From Pseudomonadota bacterium (GTDB lineage: Bacteria; Pseudomonadota; Gammaproteobacteria; Steroidobacterales; Steroidobacteraceae): a stretch of 64,000 nt of DNA. How positions within the stretch are numbered: the stretch's first letter is position 1; every line of letters begins with the position of its first letter. Below, in pieces: positions 20,100 through 30,491 of this stretch. A model generated the notes under the pieces. The model was not told the origin of the DNA. It saw only the letters and a list, made by a program, of their open reading frames with translations, and made no database searches. Position numbers and translations under genes: made by a program. Where the stretch lies: positions 43,434 to 107,433 of the forward strand of contig JAJYFF010000003.1 of the NCBI GenBank assembly GCA_021785405.1. Direction: 5' to 3'.

Positions 20100-20696
20100 A
20101 TGAAGACCGGCAAAACGGCCTTGCGCTCCGAATTGCGCGCGCGGCGGCGCGCGTTGACCCCTGAGGAACGTGCGGCGCGCTCACGCGCCGCGGCACTCGT
20201 GATCACCCGACTGCCGCGCTTCGCGGCGGGTTCGACCGTCGCGATCTACGTGCCGATGCACAGCGAACTCGACACCTCGTTGCTGATCGCGAGTGCGCGC
20301 CGGCGCGGCATCCGCCTGTTCCTGCCGGTCGTCGTGGACCGGCGGCGGCGCGCGCTGCGCTTCTATCCGCTCGACGGGCAGATGCGTCCGGGGGCATACG
20401 GGATTCCCGAGCCGCGGCGAGCCGGACGCCCGGTCGGTGCGCGGTGGCTGAACCTCGTCGTCGTACCCCTGGTCGGGATCGATCGTCACGGCCATCGGCT
20501 CGGGATGGGTGGTGGGTATTACGATCGGGCGTTCGCGTTCCGCGCGCGGCGCCGCACCTGGCGGGGACCGCGCTTGATCGGCATCGCGTTCGATTGCCAA
20601 TGCGTCGAGGCGATCCAGGCCGAGCGCTGGGATCTGCAGCTCGATGCGCTCGCGACCGAGAGCGGCTTGACCACGTTCGCAAGGGCGCACCGATGA
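20100..20696 (+). CDS. fau: 5-formyltetrahydrofolate cyclo-ligase
   Basis: KTALRSELRARRRALTPEERAARS, VVVPLVGIDRHGHRLGMGGGYYDRAF. Confidence 0.95.
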   Translation: MKTGKTALRSELRARRRALTPEERAARSRAAALVITRLPRFAAGSTVAIYVPMHSELDTSLLIASARRRGIRLFLPVVVDRRRRALRFYPLDGQMRPGAYGIPEPRRAGRPVGARWLNLVVVPLVGIDRHGHRLGMGGGYYDRAFAFRARRRTWRGPRLIGIAFDCQCVEAIQAERWDLQLDALATESGLTTFARAHR

Positions 20697-21157
20697 ATCA
20701 TTGGCTGCTGAAATCGGAGCCGGGAACCTTCGGGATCGACGACCTCGCGGCCCGGCCTCGCAAGGTCACCGCGTGGGATGGCGTGCGCAACTTTCAGGCG
20801 CGCAACATGCTGCGCGACGATTTCCGCAAGGGCGATCGGGCGTTCTTCTACCACTCCGGCTGCGCCGAGCCGGGCATCGTCGGCATCGTCGAGGTGGCTC
20901 GAGAAGCCTACCCGGACCCGACCGCATTCGATCCGCAGGACGCGCACTACGATCCGATCGGCACGCCCGATGCGCCGCGCTGGTACGTCGTCGACGTGCG
21001 CCTCGTCCGCAAGCTCGATCGCGTGATCACGCTGCAGGAGCTGCGTTCGCACGCGCGGGGCAAACTTCGGGATCTGTTGATCCTGAGACGCGGCAACCGA
21101 TTGTCGGTGACGCCGGTGACGAAGGCCGAGTGGGACTTCATCCTCTCGCTCGAGTGA
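20693..21157 (+). CDS. EVE domain-containing protein
   Basis: MNHWLLKSEPGTFGIDDLAARPRKVTAWDGVRNFQARNMLRDDFRKGDRAFFYHSGCAEPGIVGIVEV; ATGA overlap with fau stop. Confidence 0.95.
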   Translation: MNHWLLKSEPGTFGIDDLAARPRKVTAWDGVRNFQARNMLRDDFRKGDRAFFYHSGCAEPGIVGIVEVAREAYPDPTAFDPQDAHYDPIGTPDAPRWYVVDVRLVRKLDRVITLQELRSHARGKLRDLLILRRGNRLSVTPVTKAEWDFILSLE

Positions 21158-21199
21158 ACGCGGCTACCACATCCGCGCGGGTTACATGTGACGTATTGC

Positions 21200-21227
21200 T
21201 TGTAATTTGATGATTCGTGTATATACT
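21200..21227 (+). promoter_or_regulatory. Sigma70-like promoter upstream of the Lys/Ala micropeptide gene
   Basis: TTGTAA (21200-21205), 16 bp spacer, TATACT (21222-21227), in a locally AT-rich stretch of otherwise very GC-rich DNA. Confidence 0.7.
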
Positions 21228-21263
21228 CGGTCCCCGGACTAACCCGACAACGGAGTTTTCAAC

Positions 21264-21329
21264 ATGGCAGCGAAAGCGAAGAAGGCCAAGAAAAAGGTAG
21301 CCAAGAAGAAGGCGGCCAAGAAGAAGTAA
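21264..21329 (+). CDS. 21-aa Lys/Ala-rich basic micropeptide MAAKAKKAKKKVAKKKAAKKK
   Basis: ATG at 21264, TAA at 21327-21329, CGGAG ribosome-binding site about 10 nt upstream, own promoter and terminator. Shorter than the ORF-track cut-off. Confidence 0.75.
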   Translation: MAAKAKKAKKKVAKKKAAKKK

Positions 21330-21345
21330 GCCTTCGAATTGAACC

Positions 21346-21378
21346 GACTGTGCCCGCGAAAGCGGGCACAGTCGTTTC
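21346..21378 (+). terminator. Intrinsic terminator after the micropeptide ORF
   Basis: GACTGTGCCCGC-GAAA-GCGGGCACAGTC perfect 12 bp stem (21346-21373) followed by GTTTCTG. Confidence 0.75.
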
Positions 21379-21395
21379 TGAGGATCGGAAAACTC

Positions 21396-22064
21396 GTGGA
21401 CACACGCGCGAAGAAGCGAGCGGCGGCCGAAGCGGCGCTGCGTTACGTCGAGGACGACATGGTCCTCGGGATCGGTACCGGCTCGACCGTTGACGAGTTC
21501 ATCGGCGCGCTCGGGGCGAGCCGATTGCGATTGCGCGGCGCGGTCGCCAGCTCCAACGCGACCTCCGCGCGCCTGAAGGCAGCCGGGATTCCGGAACTCG
21601 ACTTGAACAGCGCCGGCGACCTCCCGCTGTACGTCGACGGCGCCGACCAGGCGACGCCGCAAGGCGCGTTGATCAAGGGCGGCGGCGGCGCGCTGACCCG
21701 CGAGAAGATCGTCGCGGCCGCATCGGTTCGGTTCGTCTGCATCATCGACGACGGGAAGCTGGTCGACGTGCTCGGCGCGTTCCCGCTGCCGATCGAAGTG
21801 ATTCCGATGGCCCGCTCCTACGTCGCGCGGCGCGTGGTCGCGCTCGGCGGCGAGCCGGTGTGGCGGCAGGACGTCGTGACCGACAACGGCAACGTGATCC
21901 TCGACGTGCACAACCTGCGGATCGAGGACCCGGTCGAACTGGAGGCCCGCATCGACGCGATCGCGGGGGTCGTCACCGTGGGCTTGTTCGCGCGACGCGG
22001 CGCCGACGAACTGCTGATCGCGGGGGACGACGGCGTCCGCCGGATTACGACCGCGACGCCCTGA
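21396..22064 (+). CDS. rpiA: Ribose-5-phosphate isomerase A
   Basis: [66 protein letters not shown] start. Confidence 0.96.
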   Translation: MDTRAKKRAAAEAALRYVEDDMVLGIGTGSTVDEFIGALGASRLRLRGAVASSNATSARLKAAGIPELDLNSAGDLPLYVDGADQATPQGALIKGGGGALTREKIVAAASVRFVCIIDDGKLVDVLGAFPLPIEVIPMARSYVARRVVALGGEPVWRQDVVTDNGNVILDVHNLRIEDPVELEARIDAIAGVVTVGLFARRGADELLIAGDDGVRRITTATP

Positions 22065-22071
22065 GCGCCGC

Positions 22072-23946
22072 TCAGATCTCGACGCGGGTACCGATCTCGA
22101 CGACCCGTCCGGGCGGCAGCCCGTAGAAGTCGGCGACCACCTGGGCGTTGCGCGCCATTTGAATGAACGCGCGGCGCCGCAGCGGCGGCAGATCGGATCG
22201 GCGTCCCGGAATCAATTCCTCCCGGCTCAGGAAGAAGGTGGTCTTCTCCGGTTCGTACGGCACCCCATGGTTCTCCGCGAGCCGCAGGATCTCGGCGATG
22301 TTCGGCGACTCCATGAAGCCGAAATGCGCGACGAACCGCAGGATGCCGGCACCGACCTCGGTCACGTTGAGCCGCTTCGCGGTCGGGATCCGGGGTTCCT
22401 CGCGCGTGACGATCGTGAGCAGCACGACCCGCTCGTGCATCACCCGGTTGAACTTGATGTTGTTGAGCAGCGCACGCGGGATGCCCGAGGCCTTGGCATC
22501 CAGGAAGATCGCGGTCCCGGGAACGCGCACGGGCGGATCGCGCTTGAGGTCCTCGAGAAAGTCGCGAACCGGCTTCTGCTCGCGCAGCAACCGGGTCAGC
22601 ACGCTCGAGCGACCCCGTTGCCAGGTCTGCATCAACCAGTAGATCGTCAAGCCGGCGGACAGCGGCAGCCAGCCACCGTCCTCGAGTTTCGTGAGGTTCG
22701 CGAACAGGAACGCCAGATCGACGATGAACAGCAAGGAGATGCCCGCGCGCAACGGCAAGCTCTCGCGACCGTAGCGCGACTTGATCAAGCTGAGCGTGAG
22801 CGGCGTGACGATCGTCATCGCGCCGGAGACCGCGAGCCCGTACGCGCCGGCGAGCGCCGCGGAGCTGCCGAAGCCGACGATCAGCGCGAGCGCCGCGACC
22901 ATCAGCACCCAATTCATCGTCGGCACGTAGATCTGCCCGACGTTCTCGGCGGAGGAATGCTCGATGTGCAGGCGGGGGAACAGCCCGAGACTCACCGCGG
23001 TGCTGGTCACCGAGAACACGCCGGAAATCACCGCCTGGGAAGCGATCACGGTGGCCGCGGTCGCGAGCAGCACGAGCGGGAGCAGCGCCCAGGACGGCGC
23101 CATCAGATAGAAGGGGTTGCTGATCGCCTGCGGATGCTCGATCAGCATCGCGCCCTGGCCGAAATAGTTCAGCAGCAGCGCGGGCATCACCACGGTGACC
23201 CAGGCGTAGCGGATCGGCGTCTTGCCGAAATGTCCCATGTCCGCGTACAGCGCCTCGCCGCCGGTCACCGTCAGGAACACGCCCGCGATCACCGCCAGCG
23301 ACTCGAATCGATGCTGGCTGAGCAACCACAGCGCGTCGAGCGGGTTGACCGCAAGCAGCACGCGCGGATCCCGCACGATCCAGGAGGCCCCCATCGCGCC
23401 GATCACCGCGAACCAGCCGAGCATCACGGGTCCGAACACGCTGCCGACCGACGCGGTGCCGTGCTTCTGGATCATGAACAGGCCGACCATCACCAGCAGG
23501 GTGATCGGCAGGACCGGTATCTGCGAGGTCGGCGCCGCGACCTGCAGGCCTTCGACCGCGCTCAGCACCGAGATCGCCGGCGTGATCGCGCCGTCGGCAA
23601 AGAACAGCGCCGCCCCCAGGATGCCGAGCATCGCGTACAGCTTCTTCCGCGGGCTTTCCCGGTCGGTGTTCACGACCAGCGCCGTCAGCGCGAGCACGCC
23701 GCCCTCGCCCTTGTTGTCCGCGTTCAGGACGACCGAGACGTATTTCACCAGGACGACGAGCGTGAGCGACCAGAAGATCAGCGACAGCACGCCGAAGACG
23801 TCGTTCGGCGAAACGGCGAGATGCGCGCCGGTGAAGCAACCCGACAACGCGTAGAGCGGGCTCGTGCCGATGTCACCGAACACGACGCCGAGCGCACCGA
23901 GCGCGAGCAACGCCCCTTGGCCACCCGAGTTGCGTTCAACCGACAT
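22072..23946 (-). CDS. kup: Low-affinity potassium transporter Kup
   Basis: ALGVVFGDIGTSPLYAL, FFADGAITPAISVLSAVEGL, MGHFGKTPIRYAW; 624 aa. Confidence 0.97.
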   Translation of the reverse strand: MSVERNSGGQGALLALGALGVVFGDIGTSPLYALSGCFTGAHLAVSPNDVFGVLSLIFWSLTLVVLVKYVSVVLNADNKGEGGVLALTALVVNTDRESPRKKLYAMLGILGAALFFADGAITPAISVLSAVEGLQVAAPTSQIPVLPITLLVMVGLFMIQKHGTASVGSVFGPVMLGWFAVIGAMGASWIVRDPRVLLAVNPLDALWLLSQHRFESLAVIAGVFLTVTGGEALYADMGHFGKTPIRYAWVTVVMPALLLNYFGQGAMLIEHPQAISNPFYLMAPSWALLPLVLLATAATVIASQAVISGVFSVTSTAVSLGLFPRLHIEHSSAENVGQIYVPTMNWVLMVAALALIVGFGSSAALAGAYGLAVSGAMTIVTPLTLSLIKSRYGRESLPLRAGISLLFIVDLAFLFANLTKLEDGGWLPLSAGLTIYWLMQTWQRGRSSVLTRLLREQKPVRDFLEDLKRDPPVRVPGTAIFLDAKASGIPRALLNNIKFNRVMHERVVLLTIVTREEPRIPTAKRLNVTEVGAGILRFVAHFGFMESPNIAEILRLAENHGVPYEPEKTTFFLSREELIPGRRSDLPPLRRRAFIQMARNAQVVADFYGLPPGRVVEIGTRVEI

Positions 23947-23970
23947 GCCGAGTCGCGCTCCGAAGGGCGA

Positions 23971-23996
23971 GGGGGCCGGCGAACGCGGGCCCCCTG
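23971..23996 (-). terminator. Possible terminator hairpin downstream of tRNA-Gln
   Basis: GGGGGCC...GGCCCCC inverted repeat; no clear T-run. Confidence 0.35.
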
Positions 23997-24001
23997 GAAT
24001 T

Positions 24002-24075
24002 TGGCTGGGGGACTAGGATTCGAACCTAGGTAAACGGAGTCAGAGTCCGTTGTCCTACCGCTAGACGATCCCCCA
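24002..24075 (-). tRNA. tRNA-Gln (anticodon CUG)
   Basis: Reverse complement TGGGGGATCGTCTAGCGGTAGGACAACGGACTCTGACTCCGTTTACCTAGGTTCGAATCCTAGTCCCCCAGCCA; 7 bp acceptor, CTCTGAC anticodon loop, GGTTCGAATCC arm, encoded CCA. Confidence 0.97.
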
Positions 24076-24107
24076 AGAAGAATCGCATACCGGGGCCGTG
24101 CACACGC

Positions 24108-24512
24108 TCAGCGCTTGGAGAACTGGGTTCCGCGCCGCGCCTTGCGCCGCCCGACTTTCTTGCGTTCGACCTCGCGCGCATCGCGCGTGACGAACCCCGC
24201 CTTGCGCAAGCCCGCGCGCAGGGTCTCGTCGTAGGCCATCAACGCCCGGGTGATGCCGAGGCGGATCGCACCGGCCTGGCCGGTGATGCCGCCACCGGTC
24301 ACGTGCGCGTCGATGTCGAACTTGCCATCCATGTCCACCGCTTGAAACGGCTGCCGGATGATCATGCGGCCGGTCTCGCGACCGAAGAACTCGTCGAGCG
24401 ATCGGCCGTTGATGTCCACCCGGCCCGTGCCCGGCTTGAGATAGACCCGCGCACTGGAGGTCTTGCGTCGTCCGGTACCGTAATAGGACTGGGAGGCTGC
24501 GTTCTGTGCCAT
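24108..24512 (-). CDS. rpsI: 30S ribosomal protein S9
   Basis: [40 protein letters not shown]...[18 protein letters not shown]. Confidence 0.98.
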   Translation of the reverse strand: MAQNAASQSYYGTGRRKTSSARVYLKPGTGRVDINGRSLDEFFGRETGRMIIRQPFQAVDMDGKFDIDAHVTGGGITGQAGAIRLGITRALMAYDETLRAGLRKAGFVTRDAREVERKKVGRRKARRGTQFSKR

Positions 24513-24558
24513 GACTTGAGGTTCCTGAGATCTTTGACCGGCTGCTGGCCCGGACTGA

Positions 24559-24990
24559 CTAGTTGAGCTCGAGCGCCTTGGGCTGCTGCGCCTGGTGCGG
24601 ATGCTCGCTGCCGCCGAAGACGTGCAACTTGCGGTACATGCGGCGTCCCAGCGGGCCCTTCGGCAACATCCCCTTGACCGCGAACTCGATCGCGCGTTCG
24701 GGGTGCTGTTGCAGGAGCTTCTCGAGCGCGATGCTCTTCAGGTTACCGACGTAACCCGTATGGCGATGGTAGAACTTGTCCTGCAACTTGGACCCCGTGA
24801 CGTGCACCGCGCCGGCGTTGATCACGATGATGTGGTCGCCGAGATCTTGATGCGGCGCATAACTCGGCTTGTGCTTGCCCTTCAGGCGCAGCGCGAGCTG
24901 CGAGGCGAGCCGGCCAAGGGTCTTACCGGCGGCGTCGACGACGAACCAGTCGCCGCGGGTTTCTTCGGGTTTCGCAAATTCCGTGTACAT
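24559..24990 (-). CDS. rplM: 50S ribosomal protein L13
   Basis: [48 protein letters not shown] at 24990. Confidence 0.98.
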   Translation of the reverse strand: MYTEFAKPEETRGDWFVVDAAGKTLGRLASQLALRLKGKHKPSYAPHQDLGDHIIVINAGAVHVTGSKLQDKFYHRHTGYVGNLKSIALEKLLQQHPERAIEFAVKGMLPKGPLGRRMYRKLHVFGGSEHPHQAQQPKALELN

Positions 24991-25141
24991 GGACCCACTT
25001 CTGTTGAAGAGCGCTTCGAGGAGCGCGTCGAAAGGCGCGAGAGTGTACAGAAGGCTGCGCGCGGTTGCCAGTCCCCATCGACACCGCCCCCCGCCGCCCC
25101 CGGGCCACCGCCCGCGAACCACTCATTATATAATTACCCGG

Positions 25142-25786
25142 ATGGAACAACGCGATTACCGCCCGATCGATCGCGTGATCGGCGAAATAGATAAAGCAAT
25201 CAAGGTGTTAGCATCTTCCGCCGACGCCCGCATCGGCCGTGCGGCGCCCGCGGCCAACGACGCCGCGCCGCTCAGCGAGCCCGAGCGCCGCGAATCGGCC
25301 CGTCTGATGCGCGTGAATCACGCCGGTGAAGTGGCGGCCCAAGCGCTGTATCAGGGCCAGGCGCTGGTCGCGCGCGATCCGGCGATCGCCGCGGCGATGC
25401 GCCAGGCGGCAGCCGAGGAAAACGACCATCTGGTGTGGTGCGAGCAGCGGCTGGCCGAGCTCGGCGGCGAGCCGAGCCGCCTCAATCCCCTGTGGTATCT
25501 GGGCTCGTTCGCGATCGGCGCGCTCGCCGGCGCGTTCGGCGATCGGACGAGCCTCGGGTTCGTTCGCGAGACCGAGCGCCAGGTCGAGACGCATCTTGGC
25601 GATCACCTCGATCGTTTGCCGACGGCGGACCGGCGCAGCCGCGCGATACTCGAAAAGATGCGCGACGAGGAGTCGCGGCACGGACGCACCGCCGAGACGC
25701 TCGGCGGCATCGACCTGCCGTTACCCGTGCGCGCCGCGATGCATCTCGTGTCGCGGGTGATGACGCGCACCGCCTATTTCGGCTGA
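25142..25786 (+). CDS. coq7: 2-polyprenyl-3-methyl-6-methoxy-1,4-benzoquinone monooxygenase (Coq7)
   Basis: [64 protein letters not shown]. Confidence 0.97.
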   Translation: MEQRDYRPIDRVIGEIDKAIKVLASSADARIGRAAPAANDAAPLSEPERRESARLMRVNHAGEVAAQALYQGQALVARDPAIAAAMRQAAAEENDHLVWCEQRLAELGGEPSRLNPLWYLGSFAIGALAGAFGDRTSLGFVRETERQVETHLGDHLDRLPTADRRSRAILEKMRDEESRHGRTAETLGGIDLPLPVRAAMHLVSRVMTRTAYFG

Positions 25787-25893
25787 ACGTCCCGGGATCG
25801 GCTTGCGATTCCGGGACTTATGTAATAAAACTCCGGCGGGCACCGCCGCAACCCGGGGCGTCGGGGCAATCCAGGGAGACACAGGGAGACGAT

Positions 25894-26655
25894 ATGGAAG
25901 ACGGTGCAAAAACCTTGAGCGACATTCCGGCGATCAATCGTTTCCTGAGTTATTGCCGGATTCGATCGGTCCCGTCGAAGACCGTGATCATCCACGCCGG
26001 CGACCTGCCCGATATCCTCTACTACATCATCAGCGGCTCGGTCGAGGTGATGATCGAGGACGAGGACGGCAACGAAATGGTCCTCGCGTACCTCAACAAG
26101 GGGCAGTTCTTCGGGGAAATGGGTCTGTTCTACGAGCAGCCGACCCGCAGCGCCTGGGTGCGCACGCGACAGCAATCCGAGCTCGCGGAGATGACCTATC
26201 CGCGTTTCCGGCAAATCGCCGCGGAGAGCCCCGGTTTGATCTTCGAGCTCGCGACCCAGCTCGCGACCCGGCTGGACCGAACCAACCGCAAGCTCGGCGA
26301 CCTCGCGTTCGTCGACGTCACCGGTCGCGTCGCGCACGCGATCATGGACCTTTGCGGTGAGCCGGATGCGATGACCCACCCGGAAGGGATGCAGATCAAG
26401 GTGAGCCGCCAGGAACTCTCCCGGCTCGTCGGCTGCTCCCGGGAGATGGCGGGCCGGGTGCTCAAGGTCCTCGAGGATCAGGGCCTGCTGCGCGCCACCG
26501 GCAAGACGATCGTGGTGTTCAACGCCCGGCCGAAGGTCAAGACCCGCCCGCTGGTCGTACCGGTCAACAAGGGCGCTGCGGCGGTGTCGAAGAACGCGCC
26601 CGCGACCCGGGTCGTGGCCGATGACGACGACGAGGACGAGGACGACGAGGACTAG
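25894..26655 (+). CDS. crp: cAMP-activated global transcriptional regulator Crp with C-terminal acidic tail
   Basis: [73 protein letters not shown]; tail [14 protein letters not shown]. Confidence 0.95.
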   Translation: MEDGAKTLSDIPAINRFLSYCRIRSVPSKTVIIHAGDLPDILYYIISGSVEVMIEDEDGNEMVLAYLNKGQFFGEMGLFYEQPTRSAWVRTRQQSELAEMTYPRFRQIAAESPGLIFELATQLATRLDRTNRKLGDLAFVDVTGRVAHAIMDLCGEPDAMTHPEGMQIKVSRQELSRLVGCSREMAGRVLKVLEDQGLLRATGKTIVVFNARPKVKTRPLVVPVNKGAAAVSKNAPATRVVADDDDEDEDDED

Positions 26656-27332
26656 AGGTTCGGCGGCGACGCGCCGGCGATCTCGCGGCGCATCGCGGCG
26701 ATCGTGGCCGCGTAGTCCGGGCTGCCGAAGATCGACGTCCCGGCGACGAACGTATCGGCGCCGGCGCGCGCGATCTGCGCGATGTTGTCGATCTTGACGC
26801 CGCCGTCGATCTCCAGCCGAATCGATCGACCACTGTCGCGGATGAGCCGACGGGCGTCGGCGAGCTTGGTGAGCGCCGACGGGATGAACCGCTGCCCCCC
26901 GAAGCCCGGGTTCACCGACATCACCAGGATCAGATCGATTCGATCCATCACGTAACGCAGCCAGTCGAGCGGCGTCGCCGGATTGAACACGAGTCCGGCC
27001 TTGCAGCCCGCGTCGCGGATCAGCTGGATCGTCCGGTCCGGATGCTGCGAGGCCTCCGGATGGAAGCTGATGTAGGTCGCGCCGGCCTTCGCGAACTCCG
27101 CGGCGAGCGCGTCGACCGGCGACACCATCAAGTGCGCGTCGATCGGCGCATCGATGCCCGCTTTGCGCAAGGACGCGCACACCAACGGTCCGACGCTCAG
27201 GTTCGGCACGTAGTGATTGTCCATCACGTCGAAGTGGATCCAGTCGGCGCCACCGCGCAGCACCGCCCGTACCTCGTCACCGAGACGGGCGAAGTCCGCC
27301 GACAGGAGCGAGGGCGCGATGATCGGGTCCAC
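26652..27332 (-). CDS. rpe: Ribulose-phosphate 3-epimerase
   Basis: [60 protein letters not shown]. Confidence 0.97.
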   Translation of the reverse strand: MDPIIAPSLLSADFARLGDEVRAVLRGGADWIHFDVMDNHYVPNLSVGPLVCASLRKAGIDAPIDAHLMVSPVDALAAEFAKAGATYISFHPEASQHPDRTIQLIRDAGCKAGLVFNPATPLDWLRYVMDRIDLILVMSVNPGFGGQRFIPSALTKLADARRLIRDSGRSIRLEIDGGVKIDNIAQIARAGADTFVAGTSIFGSPDYAATIAAMRREIAGASPPNL

Positions 27333-27345
27333 GGCGTTCAGTCTA

Positions 27346-28125
27346 TCATCGCATCCCGCGCGCCGCGCGGATCTGCTCGTACGCCTCCTGGATCCGCTGG
27401 GTCTTTTCCTTGGCCATCTGCGCCATCGACTCCGGCAAGCCGCGCGCGACCAGCTTGTCCGGATGATGGCGGCTCATTTGCCGGCGGTAGGCCTTCGTGA
27501 CCTCGCGATCACTCGCGTTCGCCTCGATGCCGAGCGCGGCGTAGCAGCTCGCGAGCGACGCGGACGGCCTCGTGCCTTGCGCCCGTGAGCCGCCGTTGCC
27601 GCGACCACGCAGCGCGGCTTCCATCCGCACGAACTCGAGCGCCGAGATCCCGAGCTGCCCGGCGACGCGGGTCAGGATCGCGCGCGCCGGCGGCGACAGA
27701 TCGTTGCCGGCGAGTGCCGCGCGCAGCTGCAATTCCATGAAGGCCGCGAAGAGATCGCGGCGCGGCCCGCAGGTCGCGCGCAGACGCGCGACCGCGCCGT
27801 CGATGTCGTAGCGGGGCGCCTTGCCGACACCGAAGCTCGCGATCGCCGCCGACACCTGGTCGGGGCCGAGGCCCAACTCGCGCATCGTGCGGCGCGCCGC
27901 GTCGATCTCCGCCTCCGAGACGCGGCCGTCGGATTTCGCGACGTGCCCCATCACCTCGAACGTGGTCCGAAAGAACACCGCGGGCAGCGACGGCTGCGGT
28001 CGCGCCGTGGCGCGGCGCTCCTGGTCGAAGACCTGGCCGATGAATGCGCCGATCACGGCGCCCCAGACGCTGCGCGTGACCAGCCAACCGATCAACGCGC
28101 CGAATGCCTTGCCCTCCCATCCCAT
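27346..28125 (-). CDS. djlA: Co-chaperone DjlA (TerB + J domain)
   Basis: N-terminal [27 protein letters not shown]-terminal J-domain [32 protein letters not shown]. Confidence 0.93.
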   Translation of the reverse strand: MGWEGKAFGALIGWLVTRSVWGAVIGAFIGQVFDQERRATARPQPSLPAVFFRTTFEVMGHVAKSDGRVSEAEIDAARRTMRELGLGPDQVSAAIASFGVGKAPRYDIDGAVARLRATCGPRRDLFAAFMELQLRAALAGNDLSPPARAILTRVAGQLGISALEFVRMEAALRGRGNGGSRAQGTRPSASLASCYAALGIEANASDREVTKAYRRQMSRHHPDKLVARGLPESMAQMAKEKTQRIQEAYEQIRAARGMR

Positions 28126-28234
28126 CTGCGTTGACCTGTCGATTCGCCGCCGCCAGAATGTCCGCTCCGCGATCAGTCCATGTTATCAGCCGCCGGACGC
28201 CACGCACTTGCAACCGATAGCCGAATCGCCGCCG

Positions 28235-29107
28235 ATGTTCGCATCCGACCTGCGGGGACTGAAGAGGGTCCACCAGGGCAAGGTCCGTGACATCTACGAG
28301 GTCGACGCGGAACACTGGCTGATCGTGACGACCGACCGCCTCTCCGCATTCGACGTCGTGCTGCCCGACCCGATCCCGGACAAGGGCCGGGTCCTGAACG
28401 GCATATCGCTGTTCTGGTTCGGCAAGACCCGGCACATCGTGCCGAATCACTTGTCGACCCTCGCGGTCGCGGACGTCGTCGACGATCCGCAGGAGCGGCG
28501 CCAGCTCGCGGGCCGCGCGGTGGTCGTCAAGCGCTTGTCCGCGCTGCCGGTCGAAGCGGTCGTCCGCGGCTACCTGATCGGCTCGGGATATCGCGACTAC
28601 GCCGCCACCGGGGCGGTCTGTGGCGTCGCCCTGCCGCCGGGCCTGCGGATCGCCGACGCCCTGCCGGAGCCGATCTTCACCCCGGCGGCGAAGGCCCCGG
28701 CGGGCGAACACGACGAGAACGTCGATTTCGAGACGATCGCGCAGCGGATCGGCCGCGAGCTCGCCGACGAGATCCGGCGCATCGCGCTCGAGATCTACCG
28801 CTTCGCCGCCGCGCATGCGCGCGAGCGCCGCATCATCGTCGCCGACACCAAGTTCGAGTTCGGTGTCGACGCCGACGGGCGGCTGACCTTGATGGACGAG
28901 GTCCTGACGCCCGACTCCTCGCGCTTCTGGCCGGTCGAATCCTATCGTCCGGGCGTGAACCCGCCGAGCTTCGACAAGCAGCTGGTCCGCGATTATCTCG
29001 AGTCCCTGCCCTGGGACAAGCAGCCCCCGGCACCGCACCTACCGGCCGAGATCATCGCGCGCACCAGCGACAATTACCGCCGGGCGCTCGCGATGCTGAC
29101 CGCTTGA
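28235..29107 (+). CDS. purC: Phosphoribosylaminoimidazolesuccinocarboxamide synthase
   Basis: VHQGKVRDIYEVDAEHWLIVTTDRLSAFDVVLPDPIPDKGRVLNGIS, GSGYRDYAATG. Confidence 0.96.
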   Translation: MFASDLRGLKRVHQGKVRDIYEVDAEHWLIVTTDRLSAFDVVLPDPIPDKGRVLNGISLFWFGKTRHIVPNHLSTLAVADVVDDPQERRQLAGRAVVVKRLSALPVEAVVRGYLIGSGYRDYAATGAVCGVALPPGLRIADALPEPIFTPAAKAPAGEHDENVDFETIAQRIGRELADEIRRIALEIYRFAAAHARERRIIVADTKFEFGVDADGRLTLMDEVLTPDSSRFWPVESYRPGVNPPSFDKQLVRDYLESLPWDKQPPAPHLPAEIIARTSDNYRRALAMLTA

Positions 29108-29177
29108 CGCGGGCCGGCGCGACCGGCGCGCAAGCCGTGTCTTGCCAACCGCGGAACCCCCGTGTAACGCTCGGCGC

Positions 29178-30470
29178 ATGGCGCCTCTGCTGAAGCGCAT
29201 CGAGCACGGACTGTTCGTTCGCTCGCGAACGCTCCCGCCACCCTGGGGGCCGGTGCTGCGGGCGCTGCGGTTCCCGGCGGCCGTGGCCCGGGATTGGCTC
29301 GGCACGGAACTCAATGTGCGGGCGATGAGCCTCGCGTACTCGACGCTGCTGTCGATCGTGCCGTTGATCGCGTTCAGCATCGCGATCCTGAAGGGCCTCG
29401 GCGCGCATCCGAACGTCGCCGCGTTCCTCTACGAATTCTTCCGCCCGATCGGGCGGGCGGCGCCCGAGCTCGCGCGCCACGTGATGCGCTTCGTCGGCAA
29501 CCTGCGCGGCGACGTCCTCGGCACGATCGGTCTCGCGTTCCTCACGATCGCGGTCGTCTCGACGATGCACAAGGTCGAGGCGAGCTTCAACGCGATCTGG
29601 CGGATCACGAAGCCGCGGGGCGCGTTGCGGCGCCTCGCGGAGTACCTCGGCGTCGTGATCGTCAGTCCGGTGCTGCTCGCGGCGGCGCTCGGCCTGCTCG
29701 CAGCCGCGCACGACAGCCCGTTCGCGCGCGGCTTGCACGCGTTGCTGCCGATGCAATGGACGTTCTCCCTGGTCGGCAAGACCGTGCCCTACGTCGTCGT
29801 GATGGTCGTGTTCACCACGATGTACGTGCTGATTCCGAACACCCGCGTGAAGCCCGTCGCGGCGATCGCCGGCGGCGTCGGCGCCGGCGTGCTGTGGGCG
29901 CTGATCGGGCGGATCTACACGGCGTTCATCGTCGGCTCCTCAGGGATCGTCGCGATCTACACGAGCTTCGCGGTCGTGCTGACCACGCTGATCTGGCTGT
30001 ACCTCAGCTGGCTGATCCTGTTGGTCGGCGCCCAGCTCGCGTTCTACGTGCAGAATCCGCAGTACTTGCGCGCCGGCCGGCGCGTGCTCGCGGCGGGCGC
30101 GCGCGAGCGTGCCGCGTTCTCGATCATGTACTGTCTCGGCCGGGATCATCGGGACGGCGGCAGCGGTTGGTCGCCGGCTCGGCTCGCGGACACGCTCGAT
30201 CTCGGCGGCGCGGCGCTCGATCCCCTGCTCGCGGATCTCGAGCGCGCCGGATTGCTGATGGCGGGCGATGGCGGGGTGCGGCTCGGGCGCGACCCGCGCG
30301 CGATCCAACTGGTCGAGGTGCTCGAGGCGGTCCGCGAACCGCGGTCCACGCCAGGCGGCGCGGCGGTCCGGGCCGTCGCGCCGGCCGAGGCGCTCACGCG
30401 GGCGGTCGAGCGCGCGGCGAGCGACGTGCTCGCCAACCGCAATCTCGCGGAGTGGATTGCCTCGTCCTGA
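29178..30470 (+). CDS. YihY family inner membrane protein (formerly annotated RNase BN)
   Basis: AMSLAYSTLLSIVPLIAFSIAILKG, KVEASFNAIWRI, YTSFAVVLTTLIWLYLSWLILLVGAQLAFYVQNP. Confidence 0.93.
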   Translation: MAPLLKRIEHGLFVRSRTLPPPWGPVLRALRFPAAVARDWLGTELNVRAMSLAYSTLLSIVPLIAFSIAILKGLGAHPNVAAFLYEFFRPIGRAAPELARHVMRFVGNLRGDVLGTIGLAFLTIAVVSTMHKVEASFNAIWRITKPRGALRRLAEYLGVVIVSPVLLAAALGLLAAAHDSPFARGLHALLPMQWTFSLVGKTVPYVVVMVVFTTMYVLIPNTRVKPVAAIAGGVGAGVLWALIGRIYTAFIVGSSGIVAIYTSFAVVLTTLIWLYLSWLILLVGAQLAFYVQNPQYLRAGRRVLAAGARERAAFSIMYCLGRDHRDGGSGWSPARLADTLDLGGAALDPLLADLERAGLLMAGDGGVRLGRDPRAIQLVEVLEAVREPRSTPGGAAVRAVAPAEALTRAVERAASDVLANRNLAEWIASS

Positions 30471-30491
30471 CCCGGAGAGTGCCGACGGCGC

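Noticed and set aside
23971-23996. GC-rich hairpin between kup and tRNA-Gln as a possible regulatory RNA
   Set aside because: Simple inverted repeat without a T-run; most likely a weak terminator for the tRNA, listed only at low confidence.
22159-24033. 624-aa + strand ORF antisense to kup
   Set aside because: Arg/His/Asp/Gln-rich shadow ORF; kup on the opposite strand is unambiguous.
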